A stretch of DNA of 46,184 nucleotides from an uncultured Clostridia bacterium (GTDB lineage Bacteria; Bacillota; Clostridia; TANB77; CAG-508). The stretch's first letter is position 1. Each line of letters opens with the position of its first letter. The stretch covers positions 1 through 46,184 of the forward strand of contig CALXWU010000003.1 in NCBI GenBank assembly GCA_944392505.1. The letters run 5' to 3'. Under the pieces are notes generated by a model. That model ran no database searches. It saw only the letters and a list, made by a program, of their open reading frames with translations, and was not told the DNA's origin. This document shows positions 35,659-44,326 of this stretch, piece after piece. The translations under genes and the position numbers were made by a program.

Positions 35659-36630
35659 ATGGAACAAAATAATAATATCGTACCAAAAAATGAAGAATTA
35701 GACGAAGCAATTTATGATAAAGAAAAAATTAAAAATCTAATTTATAATATTAGAGGAAAGCAAGTGATGTTAGATAGCGATGTTGCTAGGCTATATCATT
35801 ATGAAACAAAGAGAATAAATGAAACAGTTCAAAGAAATAAAGCAAGGTTTCCAGAAAATTTTTGTTTTCAATTAACTGAGGAAGAAACTGAATCTCTAAG
35901 GTCTGAATTTGTAACATTAAGTTTAGAACAAGAAACTAACTGGTCGCAAATTGCGACCAGTTCAATAAAAAGAAAAAGTAAACATAGAGGGAAATCTTAT
36001 TTACCATACGCATTCACAGAACAAGGCATTGCGATGCTTTCAGGGTTGTTGAAAAACAGAATAGCAATTCAGGTAAGCATAAATATTATGAATGCTTTTG
36101 TTGAAATGCGAAAATTCATAACAAATAATGGACAAATATTTCAAGAGATAAGTAACATAAAAGGTCATCTATTAGAACATGATAAAAAATTCGATATGGT
36201 TTTTAATGAATTGCAAAAAGAGAAAGAAACAGAATTTAAACAAAAAATATTTTTTGACGGACAAATTTATGACGCATATAGTTTAATTGTAGACATCATA
36301 AAAAAGGCAAAAGAAAAAATTTTAATTGTTGATAATTATATAGATGATAGTATTTTAAAAATGTTAGCATTAAAAAATAAGAATGTCACGATAGTAATTA
36401 TAACATCACAAAATAGTAATTTGATAAAATTGGATATAAATAAATTCAACAAACAATATCCATCATTGCAGATAGCATATTCTAACAAATTTCATGATAG
36501 ATTTATATTAATAGATAATAAGGAATTATATCATATAGGAGCATCCTTAAAGGATATTGGAAAGAAATGTTTCGCTATTAATAAAATAGAAGATAGTAAG
36601 TTTATTGAATTTGTAACAAAGATTAATTGA
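35659..36630 (+). CDS. ORF6N-domain protein with C-terminal PLD-like domain
   Basis: The 323 residues start with an ORF6N DNA-binding domain (about 20-150): I-R-G-K-Q-V-M-L-D-S-D-V-A-R-L-Y, R-F-P-E-N-F-C-F-Q-L-T and Y-A-F-T-E-Q-G-I-A-M-L-S-G. This is the type found in phage antirepressors. After a helical stretch comes a half phospholipase-D fold: I-L-I-V-D-N-Y-I-D-D near residue 220 and H-D-R-F-I-L-I-D...H-I-G-A-S-L-K-D near residues 275-300. It lacks the full HKD pair. It is commonly seen as a single gene in gut Firmicutes; its role is unknown, with phage or mobile-element origin likely. It is preceded by a consensus promoter and a structured leader. Confidence 0.85.
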   Translation: MEQNNNIVPKNEELDEAIYDKEKIKNLIYNIRGKQVMLDSDVARLYHYETKRINETVQRNKARFPENFCFQLTEEETESLRSEFVTLSLEQETNWSQIATSSIKRKSKHRGKSYLPYAFTEQGIAMLSGLLKNRIAIQVSINIMNAFVEMRKFITNNGQIFQEISNIKGHLLEHDKKFDMVFNELQKEKETEFKQKIFFDGQIYDAYSLIVDIIKKAKEKILIVDNYIDDSILKMLALKNKNVTIVIITSQNSNLIKLDINKFNKQYPSLQIAYSNKFHDRFILIDNKELYHIGASLKDIGKKCFAINKIEDSKFIEFVTKIN

Positions 36631-36663
36631 TTTATAAAGAGCAAAAGAATGGAGTGAAATTTT

Positions 36664-37557
36664 ATGATAAAAATAGACGAATTTACATATGAAATAGAGA
36701 CAAAAGATATAAAGGATAAATTTGCACAAAGACCAAGTGATACCAATAAAGGAGATTATGGATATGTTGGAATCATGGGAGGAAGTTTAGAATATTCTGG
36801 TGCAGTAAAATTGGCGAACTTGAGTGCATCCGCAATGAGAGCCGGTTGTGGTGTAGTTAGGCTTATTGTACCAAAGGGGATTTCGACAGCAGTAGCACCT
36901 TATTTACTAGAGCAAACCATGTTTACAATAGATGACGAAAATAATAAAATGAAATTTAATAAGGACGAGATTGATAAAGCTCTAAATAAACTAAAAGCCT
37001 TGGCAATAGGTATGGGTTGGGGACAGAGTAAAGAATATGAGAAAATATTAGAATATATTTTGCAAAATTATGACTTGCCATTGATAATAGATGCAGATGG
37101 ATTAAATACATTATCCGAAATGAATATGGACATTTTGAAAAATACAAAATGCAGAGTGATTTTGACACCTCACCTAAAAGAATTTGAGAGATTAAGCAAA
37201 ATTAGTTTAGAAGAAATAAAACAAAATGAGATAATTACTGCAAAAGAGTTTGCTAGAAATTACAATATCATCTTGTTATTAAAAGGTCCAACTACAATAG
37301 TGACTGATGGAATAAAAGTATATCTGATAAAAAGAGGATGTAGTGGAATGGCAACAGCAGGAAGTGGAGATGTCCTTTCTGGAATTCTAGTAGGCTTATT
37401 AGGATATAATGCGCCAGATGAATTAACAGTTGCAGCAGGAGCATATCTAAATGGAACAGCAGGAGAATTAGCACAAGAAAAGTATACAGATATAAGTATG
37501 ATAGCTTCTGATACAATAAAATGTTTACCAGAAGCAATAAAAATTATAAGAAATTAA
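36664..37557 (+). CDS. nnrD: ADP/ATP-dependent NAD(P)H-hydrate dehydratase (NnrD)
   Basis: This 297-residue ribokinase-fold repair enzyme converts damaged, hydrated NAD(P)H back to NAD(P)H. Motifs are K-G-D-Y-G-Y-V-G-I-M-G-G-S near residue 29, S-A-M-R-A-G-C-G-V-V-R near residue 57, I-D-A-D-G-L-N near residue 142, L-T-P-H-L-K-E-F near residue 165, and the anion hole T-A-G-S-G-D-V-L-S-G near residue 235 with the catalytic aspartate. The epimerase half (NnrE) that is fused in many bacteria is absent from this protein and from the window. The start follows GGAGTG. Confidence 0.92.
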   Translation: MIKIDEFTYEIETKDIKDKFAQRPSDTNKGDYGYVGIMGGSLEYSGAVKLANLSASAMRAGCGVVRLIVPKGISTAVAPYLLEQTMFTIDDENNKMKFNKDEIDKALNKLKALAIGMGWGQSKEYEKILEYILQNYDLPLIIDADGLNTLSEMNMDILKNTKCRVILTPHLKEFERLSKISLEEIKQNEIITAKEFARNYNIILLLKGPTTIVTDGIKVYLIKRGCSGMATAGSGDVLSGILVGLLGYNAPDELTVAAGAYLNGTAGELAQEKYTDISMIASDTIKCLPEAIKIIRN

Positions 37558-37575
37558 TTTTAGGAGGTTATGTTT

Positions 37576-37785
37576 ATGAAAGAAATATGTTTAAAAATCA
37601 AAGGAATGCACTGTGAAGGATGTAGTACAAGACTAGCAAAAGTATTAAATAATCAAGAGGGAGTAAAGGAAGCAAAGGTTAGTCTAGAAAAGGCTGAGGC
37701 TAACATTACATTTGATGAAGCTAAAATTAATGTAAATGAATTAAAAGAAGCTGTTGAAGATGCAGGATTTGAAGCAGAAGAATAA
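37576..37785 (+). CDS. copZ: Copper chaperone CopZ-like HMA protein
   Basis: A single heavy-metal-associated domain of about 69 residues. I-K-G-M-H-C-E-G-C holds the Cu(I)-binding C-x-x-C, and the ferredoxin-like pattern ends V-E-D-A-G-F-E-A-E. The ATG at 37576 lies eight bases after TAGGAGG; the ATG at 37570 is too close to it. It precedes copA by 18 bases and probably delivers copper to it. No CsoR or CopY regulator gene is adjacent. Confidence 0.9.
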   Translation: MKEICLKIKGMHCEGCSTRLAKVLNNQEGVKEAKVSLEKAEANITFDEAKINVNELKEAVEDAGFEAEE

Positions 37786-37803
37786 AAAAGATGAGGAGAT
37801 AAA

Positions 37804-40044
37804 ATGAAAAAGGTTTTATTAAAGATTGATGGTATGACTTGTAGTGCTTGCTCTAGTGGTTTAGAAAAATACTTAAACAAGCAAGATGGAATAATAAATG
37901 CAACTGTAAATCTTGTTATGAATAACGCTAGTGTAGAGTATGATGAGAAAAAGTTGGATTTACCTCAAATAGAAAAGTTTGTGCAAAAAGCCGGATTTGA
38001 AAGTTTAGGAATAGATAATTTACAAAGAGAGGAAAAGAAAAAAAGTAGAGAAAAGTATAAATTATGGGGTTTTACAATTATTGCTATTCTAACCCTATAT
38101 ATTGCAATGGGGCATATGATAGGAATTCCAGAAATTCCGTTTTTGTCTATGCATGGCAGTCCAATTAATTATACAATCGCTCTGTTAATTTTAAGTGTTG
38201 TAGCCATTGTATTAGGCTGGGATATTCTAAAAAATGGATACAAGAACCTAATTCATAAAACTGCTAACATGGATACTTTAGTGGGATTAGGTGTTTTAAG
38301 TAGCTTTATTTATAGTATTTATGGTACATATATGATCTTTAAAGGACATCATGAATATGTGGAAAATTTATATTATGAATCTGCTGTGATAATTCTTTTC
38401 TTTATTCATATTGGAAGATATGTAGAAGCTCGAAACAAGGACAAAACAAAAGAAGCTATACAGAGTTTAATGATGATTACTCCAAATAAGGCTACTGTCT
38501 TAAAAGACGGAAAAGAAATACAAGTAACCTTAGATGAAATACATAAAGGAGATATCGTTGTTTGTAAGCCGGGAGAAAAGATAGCTGTTGATGGTGAAAT
38601 TGTAGATGGAGTTACACATATAGATGAATCTTTTGTTACTGGAGAAAGTATGCCTTCGAAAAAAGAAGTCGGCAGTAAAGTTATTGCAGGTAGTATTAAT
38701 TATGAAGGAGCTATAAAGTATAAAGCAGAAAAAATAGGTAAAGAATCTACTGTTTCAGAAATAGTTAGAATGGTCGTAGAAGCAACAAACACAAAAGCAC
38801 CTATTGCTAAAATAGCAGATAAAATAAGTGGGTATTTTGTTCCAGCAATTATCGTAATAGCCATTTTATCTGCAATAATATGGCTCATAATTGGGCAAAC
38901 TCCAGCTTTTGCAATAAATGTGTTTATCACTGTTTTAGTTGTAGCATGCCCATGTAGTTTGGGCTTAGCTACTCCATTAGCAATTGTAGTTTCATCAGGT
39001 GTGGCCAGTAAAGAAGGAATCCTTATAAAAAATAGTGAAAGCTTAGAGAATGCTCATAAGGTTAAGACTGTTGTTTTTGATAAAACGGGAACACTTACAA
39101 AAGGTAAACTTAGTGTAAGTAAAATGTTTAATTATAAGGAAGAAGCTATTGCAAATATTCCGGTTGATACAGACGAAGATGTAATAAGAATAGTTGCAAG
39201 TATTGAGAATAAATCTGAACACCCAATAGCAAGAGGAATTGTAAATTTTGCTAAAGAACAGAACATAGAATTAGAAGAAGTAGAAAACTTTAAAAATATT
39301 GCAGGTTATGGAGTAAGTGCAGAGTATAGTAATAACAAATATTTAATTGGTAATAGTAAATTAATGAAAGAAAATAGTGTAAATATTAATGCTGCAATAA
39401 AAGATGAAGAGGAATTAGAAAAAGATGGAAATAGTATTCTGTTTGTAGCAGAGAGCATCCAAGAAGAAAATAAATTTAAGTTAATAGCTTTATTCGGTGT
39501 AAAAGACATTATAAAAGATTCTGCCGCAGATGTAGTAGAAAAATTGCAAGAACATAATACTAATGTTGTAATGCTTACAGGAGATAATGAAAAAACAGCT
39601 AAAGCTATTGCAAACCAAATTGGCATCAAACAAGTAATTGCAAATGTGCTTCCGAAAGAAAAAGCCGAAAAGATTAAAGAATTAAAAGAAAATGGCTTAG
39701 TAATGATGTGTGGCGATGGTATAAATGACAGCGTAAGCCTTGTTACAGCTGACATAGGAGTAGCAGTGGGTAGTGGAACAGATATTGCAATGGATAGTAG
39801 TGATGTTGTCCTTATACAAGATGATTTGGAAAAAATTTCAGAACTCATGAAAATTAGCAAAAGAACAATTAGAAATATAAAACAAAATTTATTTTGGGCG
39901 TTTTTCTATAATATATGTATGCTTCCAATAGCAATGGGAGTGTTCAGCTTCTGGGGATTAACCATGAATCCAATGTTTGCTTCTCTAGCAATGACTTTAA
40001 GTAGTATAACAGTTACAATAAATAGTTTAAGATTAAGAAAATAA
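37804..40044 (+). CDS. copA: Copper-exporting P1B-type ATPase CopA
   Basis: This 746-residue pump exports Cu(I). It has one N-terminal HMA domain (G-M-T-C-S-A-C), then helices MA and MB, and G-E-S-M-P-S in the actuator domain. The transmembrane metal site is A-C-P-C-S-L-G-L-A-T-P. The phosphorylation site D-K-T-G-T-L-T, the nucleotide-domain H-P in S-E-H-P-I-A-R-G, and G-D-G-I-N-D-S follow. The CPC motif and the C-x-x-C domain support copper rather than zinc or cadmium. It forms an operon with copZ and is followed by a strong terminator. Confidence 0.95.
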   Translation: MKKVLLKIDGMTCSACSSGLEKYLNKQDGIINATVNLVMNNASVEYDEKKLDLPQIEKFVQKAGFESLGIDNLQREEKKKSREKYKLWGFTIIAILTLYIAMGHMIGIPEIPFLSMHGSPINYTIALLILSVVAIVLGWDILKNGYKNLIHKTANMDTLVGLGVLSSFIYSIYGTYMIFKGHHEYVENLYYESAVIILFFIHIGRYVEARNKDKTKEAIQSLMMITPNKATVLKDGKEIQVTLDEIHKGDIVVCKPGEKIAVDGEIVDGVTHIDESFVTGESMPSKKEVGSKVIAGSINYEGAIKYKAEKIGKESTVSEIVRMVVEATNTKAPIAKIADKISGYFVPAIIVIAILSAIIWLIIGQTPAFAINVFITVLVVACPCSLGLATPLAIVVSSGVASKEGILIKNSESLENAHKVKTVVFDKTGTLTKGKLSVSKMFNYKEEAIANIPVDTDEDVIRIVASIENKSEHPIARGIVNFAKEQNIELEEVENFKNIAGYGVSAEYSNNKYLIGNSKLMKENSVNINAAIKDEEELEKDGNSILFVAESIQEENKFKLIALFGVKDIIKDSAADVVEKLQEHNTNVVMLTGDNEKTAKAIANQIGIKQVIANVLPKEKAEKIKELKENGLVMMCGDGINDSVSLVTADIGVAVGSGTDIAMDSSDVVLIQDDLEKISELMKISKRTIRNIKQNLFWAFFYNICMLPIAMGVFSFWGLTMNPMFASLAMTLSSITVTINSLRLRK

Positions 40045-40054
40045 ATTCTTGCAT

Positions 40055-40104
40055 AATACAATAAAATCTGCTATTATTTATCCAGTAGCAGATTTTATTG
40101 TATT
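40055..40104. terminator. Strong hairpin terminator after copA
   Basis: AATACAATAAAATCTGCTA (40055-40073) pairs perfectly over 19 bases with 40086-40104. The T-rich right arm provides the weak-pairing end. Confidence 0.8.
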
Positions 40105-40150
40105 GAAAAATAATAATTTCTTTTTTAATAGAAATCACATGAAGAAAGGC

Positions 40151-40205
40151 AATAGGTTTATAGGTAAATCCAATTTAAAAACCTAAATATATTATACAAG
40201 GAATA
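40151..40205 (+). promoter_or_regulatory. Conserved leader element, copy C (before the AI-2E gene)
   Basis: AATAGGTTTATAGGT, AAATCC, TTAAAAACCTAAAT and ACAAGGAAT occur in the same order as copies A and B. TAGGT (40161-40165) can pair with ACCTA (40181-40185). AAGGA at the end is the ribosome binding site of the following gene. Confidence 0.5.
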
Positions 40206-40207
40206 TT

Positions 40208-41401
40208 ATGAAAATGAATCTGAACAAGGAAAATACAAATCAAATTATAAAAATTGTTGTAATCGCAATTATACTATTAGTAGCACTTTTAAATATTAGT
40301 TCATTATGGAATGGCTTCAAAGTATTTTTAAATATCATCTCACCATTTTTATGGGGATTAGCGATTGCCTTTATTTTAAATATTTTTATGACTCTTTATG
40401 AAAATAAATTATTTAAAATTGGACAAGATAAGAAAAAACGAGGAATAAGAGATGATAAAAAGAGTAAAGGAAAATCAAATATAAAGAAAAATAGGTTTGA
40501 CAGACCTTTTGCAATATTTTTATCAATAATCACAATAATAGCTATTATAGGTATTATACTAATTTTGATTATTCCACAATTTGTTGATGTTATTACTAAT
40601 TTAATTAGAAACATTCCTAATTTCTTAGAAGATTTAAAGAATTTCGCAATGGATTTGACTGAAAAATTCCCGGAAGCGAATAATTTTATTCAGAACATAA
40701 ATATTGATACTGAAGCATTAAGAAATGGAATAATGAATTTATCTTTAGATGTTTTAGATATAACCATAAATCAAGTGTCTGGAATAATAACTGGATTTGT
40801 TAACTTTATTATAGCAGTTATTTTTGCAATATATATCTTAGCAAATAAAGAAGAACTAAAACTACAGGCAAAAAAATTCATATATGCTCGTTTAGACAAG
40901 GAAAAGGCAGATCATGTTATAAAAGTTAGTAGACTTGCAAGAGATTCTTTTAGAAGTTTCTTAACAGGTCAAGCAAAAGAAGCTGTTATATTAGGTTCAT
41001 TGTGTGCGATTGGAATGTTAATATTAAATATTCCATATGCCGGGCCAATAGGGGCATTGACTGCATTAACTGCTTTTATACCAATTGTAGGAGCATTTAT
41101 ATCTGGAGCTATTGGAGCAATCTTGATTTTAGCAGTAGATCCTATGAAAGCATTAGTATTTTTGATATTTATAATTATACTTCAACAAGTGGAAGGAAAT
41201 TTAATATATCCACATATAGTAGGTAAGAACATGGGCTTGCCAAGCATTTGGGTGTTAGTTGCAATTACGATAGGAGGAAGTTTATTTGGAATAATGGGAA
41301 TGATAATTGGGCTTCCAATAGTTTCGGTAATTTATGCAATTATAGTAGAAAATACAAATAGAAAACTACAAGAAAAAAATATAGAAAAAGAATTTATATA
41401 A
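40208..41401 (+). CDS. AI-2E family permease
   Basis: A 397-residue membrane protein of the AI-2E transporter family, whose members include TqsA-type exporters and Na+/H+ antiporters. It has about eight helices and a cytoplasmic basic loop (K-K-R-G-I-R-D-D-K-K near residue 77). The conserved C-terminal half has S-F-L-T-G-Q-A-K-E-A, N-I-P-Y-A-G-P-I-G-A-L, A-F-I-P-I-V-G-A and N-L-I-Y-P-H-I-V-G-K-N-M-G-L. The last block is the family's 'P-x-i-v-g-k' signature. The substrate cannot be inferred. One of three genes with the shared leader element. Confidence 0.92.
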   Translation: MKMNLNKENTNQIIKIVVIAIILLVALLNISSLWNGFKVFLNIISPFLWGLAIAFILNIFMTLYENKLFKIGQDKKKRGIRDDKKSKGKSNIKKNRFDRPFAIFLSIITIIAIIGIILILIIPQFVDVITNLIRNIPNFLEDLKNFAMDLTEKFPEANNFIQNINIDTEALRNGIMNLSLDVLDITINQVSGIITGFVNFIIAVIFAIYILANKEELKLQAKKFIYARLDKEKADHVIKVSRLARDSFRSFLTGQAKEAVILGSLCAIGMLILNIPYAGPIGALTALTAFIPIVGAFISGAIGAILILAVDPMKALVFLIFIIILQQVEGNLIYPHIVGKNMGLPSIWVLVAITIGGSLFGIMGMIIGLPIVSVIYAIIVENTNRKLQEKNIEKEFI

Positions 41402-41464
41402 ATTTTAAACTTTTTTTGTTCCTTAAGTATCTAATAAGATATATAGCACAAAAGGAGAAAAAAT

Positions 41465-42262
41465 ATGGCAATGAAAAATGCAAAAAGGAGTAGTAAAAAT
41501 ATAGTTATATCATCTCTTGTCCCAATAATACTATTATTAATTATGGGAAGCGTTATAGGAAAAAATTGGCCTAAAGAAAATATGGAAAATCAAACAATCA
41601 CACCAAACGAAACAACAAATAATGTGGATATTTCTAGCCAAGCAGGAGAGAATAACGAAGAACCTACTAAAGAATCAGAAACAACAAACAATAAAGTTAA
41701 GTTTGATGAAACTATTGCTTTCATTGGCAATTCGAGAACACAAGGCTTTATAATGTATAATGGACTTACTAAAGTCCAAGATTATACATATATTGGACTT
41801 ATGGTGGATACTGCCATGACAAAGGAGTTTGTGAAGACTGGTAATGGTGAAAAAATAACATTACTCCAAGATATGAAAAACAAGAACATTAAGAAAGTAT
41901 ATATAATGCTTGGAATAAATGAATTAGGATGGTCATATCCAAGTGTGTTTAAATTAAAATATGAAGAATTAATTGATGAGATAAGAAAAGTAAAGCCAGA
42001 TTGTGATATTTATGTTCAATCCATTATACCAGTAACTAAAAGTAAAGACAAAACAGATAAGATATATAACAATACTAATGTTAGAAAGTTTAATAAATTA
42101 ATAAAAGAAGTAGCAAATGAAAAAAATGTTAAATATCTAGATGTGCAATCTGTATTAACTGATAATGAAGGATATTTGCCAGAAGATGCAAGCACGGACG
42201 GAATTCATATAGGCAAAAAATATTGTGAAAAATGGTTAAACTATTTAAAAAACAATCCATGA
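41465..42262 (+). CDS. Membrane-anchored SGNH/GDSL esterase
   Basis: The 265 residues have an N-terminal membrane helix (residues 14-30, I-S-S-L-V-P-I-I-L-L-L-I-M) and a Ser/Thr/Asn-rich spacer to about residue 78. An SGNH hydrolase domain follows, with block I A-F-I-G-N-S-R-T-Q-G-F (nucleophile serine), block III L-G-I-N-E-L, and the catalytic pair D-G-I-H near residue 248. Such extracytoplasmic enzymes remove or add O-acyl groups on glycans or peptidoglycan. An AAAGGAG site precedes it. The MBOAT acyltransferase 2 kb downstream could be its functional partner, as in PatA/PatB-type pairs; this is inference. Confidence 0.87.
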   Translation: MAMKNAKRSSKNIVISSLVPIILLLIMGSVIGKNWPKENMENQTITPNETTNNVDISSQAGENNEEPTKESETTNNKVKFDETIAFIGNSRTQGFIMYNGLTKVQDYTYIGLMVDTAMTKEFVKTGNGEKITLLQDMKNKNIKKVYIMLGINELGWSYPSVFKLKYEELIDEIRKVKPDCDIYVQSIIPVTKSKDKTDKIYNNTNVRKFNKLIKEVANEKNVKYLDVQSVLTDNEGYLPEDASTDGIHIGKKYCEKWLNYLKNNP

Positions 42263-42313
42263 GATATTGATTAATTATCATGGTTTGGATAGAATATAAA
42301 AAGGGTGGTTAAA

Positions 42314-42799
42314 ATGAATAGAAAAGTATTGATTTCAATAATTGTAATTGTGGCTATTGTGGCAATTGTAGGGGTAATAGTATTAGTAAATAATAGAAAT
42401 TCTAATATACAAATAGATATAGAAGAATTATCTACCCAAATAATTGAAAGTGGAGCTTTTTCAGATGAACTTGCAAAAGTTGATAGTCAAATGGTTATGA
42501 ATGATTATAGTTTTACAAGTGATGAAATTAAGGCAATTGTATCGTATCAAGGAAGTGGAGCTACAAGTGAAGAGCTTGTAATATTAGAAGTAAATGATAA
42601 GAGCTTTTTAAGTAGTGTAAAAAACAAAGTAAATACAAGACTAGATGAAAGAAAAGAAGCTTTTGAGAGCTATTTGCCAGCAGAAGTATTTAAAATAGAC
42701 AATAGTTTGCTAGAAGTTAAAGGAAATTATTTAATTATGTGTATATCGAATGATTCAAATAAAGTAAATGAGGTAATAAACAATTATATAAAAGAATAG
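42314..42799 (+). CDS. DUF4358-domain membrane-anchored protein
   Basis: A protein of about 161 residues with an N-terminal hydrophobic segment (I-S-I-I-V-I-V-A-I-V-A-I-V-G-V). A small extracytoplasmic domain follows, with pattern 'SGAFSDELAKVDSQMVMNDY' and S-G-A-T-S-E-E-L near residue 90, as in DUF4358 proteins; their function is not known. The ATG at 42314 follows GGGTGG and is preferred over a GTG at 42305. It lies nine bases before the ECF sigma gene and is likely in the same operon, so it may belong to that envelope-stress response. Confidence 0.8.
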   Translation: MNRKVLISIIVIVAIVAIVGVIVLVNNRNSNIQIDIEELSTQIIESGAFSDELAKVDSQMVMNDYSFTSDEIKAIVSYQGSGATSEELVILEVNDKSFLSSVKNKVNTRLDERKEAFESYLPAEVFKIDNSLLEVKGNYLIMCISNDSNKVNEVINNYIKE

Positions 42800-42808
42800 G
42801 GGATATAG

Positions 42809-43300
42809 ATGTCACATGTAGCTCAAGAAAAACTAATAGAATATATTAAAACAAATCAAAACAAGCTATATAAGGTAGCATTTACATATACAAGAAACGA
42901 AGAAGCAGCACTTGATGCTATTCAAGAAGCTATAACGAAAGCACTGGAAAATATAGAAAAACTAAAGAAAGAGGAATATGTTAATACATGGTTTTATAGA
43001 ATTCTAATTAATGAAGCACTAAAATCAAGTAAAAAATATAGAAACTATACAGAATTGGAATTAATAGAAAATGAAACATATGTAAATTCTAATGAAGAAA
43101 AAATAGTTGAAAATATAGACATGTATAACATTATTCAAAAATTAAATTACAAACTAAAGACGGTAATTGTTCTTAGATTTTTTGAAAACATGAAAATTGA
43201 AGAGATAGCTTTTATAACTAAGACCAATATAAGTACAGTGAAATCAAGGCTATATAAGGCAATTAAGGAGATTAAATTAAATTTGAATGAAAAGACATGA
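42809..43300 (+). CDS. ECF-type RNA polymerase sigma factor (SigV-like)
   Basis: The 163 residues comprise region 2 (L-Y-K-V-A-F-T-Y-T-R-N-E-E-A-A-L-D-A-I-Q-E-A near residue 19) and region 4 (T-V-I-V-L-R-F-F-E...I-A-F-I-T-K-T-N-I-S-T-V-K-S-R-L near 110-145). The linker is short and no region 3 is present, as in ECF sigma factors. The adjacent RsiV-like anti-sigma gene overlaps the end of this frame, the classic arrangement for a membrane-signalled sigma factor of the SigV/ECF30 type. Confidence 0.9.
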   Translation: MSHVAQEKLIEYIKTNQNKLYKVAFTYTRNEEAALDAIQEAITKALENIEKLKKEEYVNTWFYRILINEALKSSKKYRNYTELELIENETYVNSNEEKIVENIDMYNIIQKLNYKLKTVIVLRFFENMKIEEIAFITKTNISTVKSRLYKAIKEIKLNLNEKT

Positions 43301-43314
43301 AAGGAGCAAATAGT

Positions 43315-44184
43315 ATGAGTATACTGAAAAAGTTAAAAAATGTATATGATTCAATAGAGCCTCCACAAGAATTAGATTATGTTGTTAATAAATCGATTCA
43401 TCAAGGGAAAATGGAAAAAAAGAATAGATATAGAACATATATAAAATTTGCTACAAGTGCTGTAGTTACCACATTTGCATTATTTGTTATTCTTTTAAAT
43501 ACAAATGAAAGTTTCGCAAAGTCTATGGAGAACATTCCAGTTATAAGCAAGCTCGCAGAAGTATTTACTATAAATGAATACGAAGAAAGCAATGAGATAG
43601 ATCTTATTAAAGCTAAAGTACCTGCCATAAGGAATACAGGAAATACAGACCTAGAGAATAGAATAAATTATGAAATTTCTACGAAAATCAATGATATAAT
43701 TGAAGAAGCAAAAAATAGAGCAGAAGAATATAAAGAAGCTGTTTTAGCCACTGGTGGAACAATGGAAAACTTTATTCCAATAGAAATAAATGTGGATTAT
43801 GAAATAACCTACCAAGATGATAATATAATTTCTTTTGTTATAACCAAAAGTGAAAGTATGGCTTCAGCTTATCAAGAACAATATTTTTACAACATTGACT
43901 TAGAAAATGGAAAAGAATTAAATTTAAAAGATGTTTTAGGAGCAAATTATAAAGAAATAGTAGATGAAGAAGTAAAAAAACAAATTGTTCAAAGAGAAAA
44001 AGAGGATGAGAATAATATGTATTTTACGGAAGATGAAGGTGGATTTTCTGGTATTGAGGATGAATATCATGACTTCTATATTGATAAAAACAGAAAAGCC
44101 ACAATAGTATTTCAAAAATATGAAATCGCACCTGGATACATGGGAATACAAAACTTTGAGATTCCAGATGAGATTTTGGTTTAA
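43315..44184 (+). CDS. RsiV-like transmembrane anti-sigma factor
   Basis: A protein of about 289 residues with a short cytoplasmic head that would bind the sigma factor (L-K-K-L-K-N-V-Y-D-S-I-E-P-P). One membrane helix lies near residues 45-62 (A-V-V-T-T-F-A-L-F-V-I-L-L). An extracytoplasmic DUF4163/DUF3298-type domain (about 95-289) ends F-Y-I-D-K-N-R-K-A-T-I-V-F...P-G-Y-M-G. In Bacillus subtilis RsiV this domain binds lysozyme and releases SigV. The ATG at 43315 sits behind AAAGGAG and is preferred over 43297. A terminator-like hairpin follows. Confidence 0.85.
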   Translation: MSILKKLKNVYDSIEPPQELDYVVNKSIHQGKMEKKNRYRTYIKFATSAVVTTFALFVILLNTNESFAKSMENIPVISKLAEVFTINEYEESNEIDLIKAKVPAIRNTGNTDLENRINYEISTKINDIIEEAKNRAEEYKEAVLATGGTMENFIPIEINVDYEITYQDDNIISFVITKSESMASAYQEQYFYNIDLENGKELNLKDVLGANYKEIVDEEVKKQIVQREKEDENNMYFTEDEGGFSGIEDEYHDFYIDKNRKATIVFQKYEIAPGYMGIQNFEIPDEILV

Positions 44185-44189
44185 AAACC

Positions 44190-44216
44190 TAGCTCCAGAT
44201 ATATTCTCTGGAGCTA
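44190..44216 (+). terminator. Hairpin terminator after the anti-sigma gene
   Basis: TAGCTCCAGA (44190-44199) pairs perfectly with TCTGGAGCTA (44207-44216). Only a modest T-rich stretch follows, so read-through is possible. Confidence 0.65.
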
Positions 44217-44231
44217 TAAATTTGTTTTAGC

Positions 44232-44261
44232 TTGATTATTTTTAGTAATATTACTTATAAT
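44232..44261 (+). promoter_or_regulatory. Candidate promoter of the MBOAT gene
   Basis: TTGATT (44232-44237) and a perfect TATAAT (44256-44261) are 18 bases apart. The transcript would carry AGAGGAGAG followed by a three-codon frame ATG ATT ATT TAA at 44287, about 30 bases before the main start. Confidence 0.5.
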
Positions 44262-44326
44262 ATAATAAGAAATAAGAGAGGAGAGTATGATTATTTAAGT
44301 ATTAAATATATCATGCGAAAGATATA

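Noticed and set aside
41002..41226. Plus-strand frame inside the AI-2E gene
   Set aside because: It is an out-of-frame shadow with implausible composition (rich in C, S and Y), wholly inside a well-supported gene.
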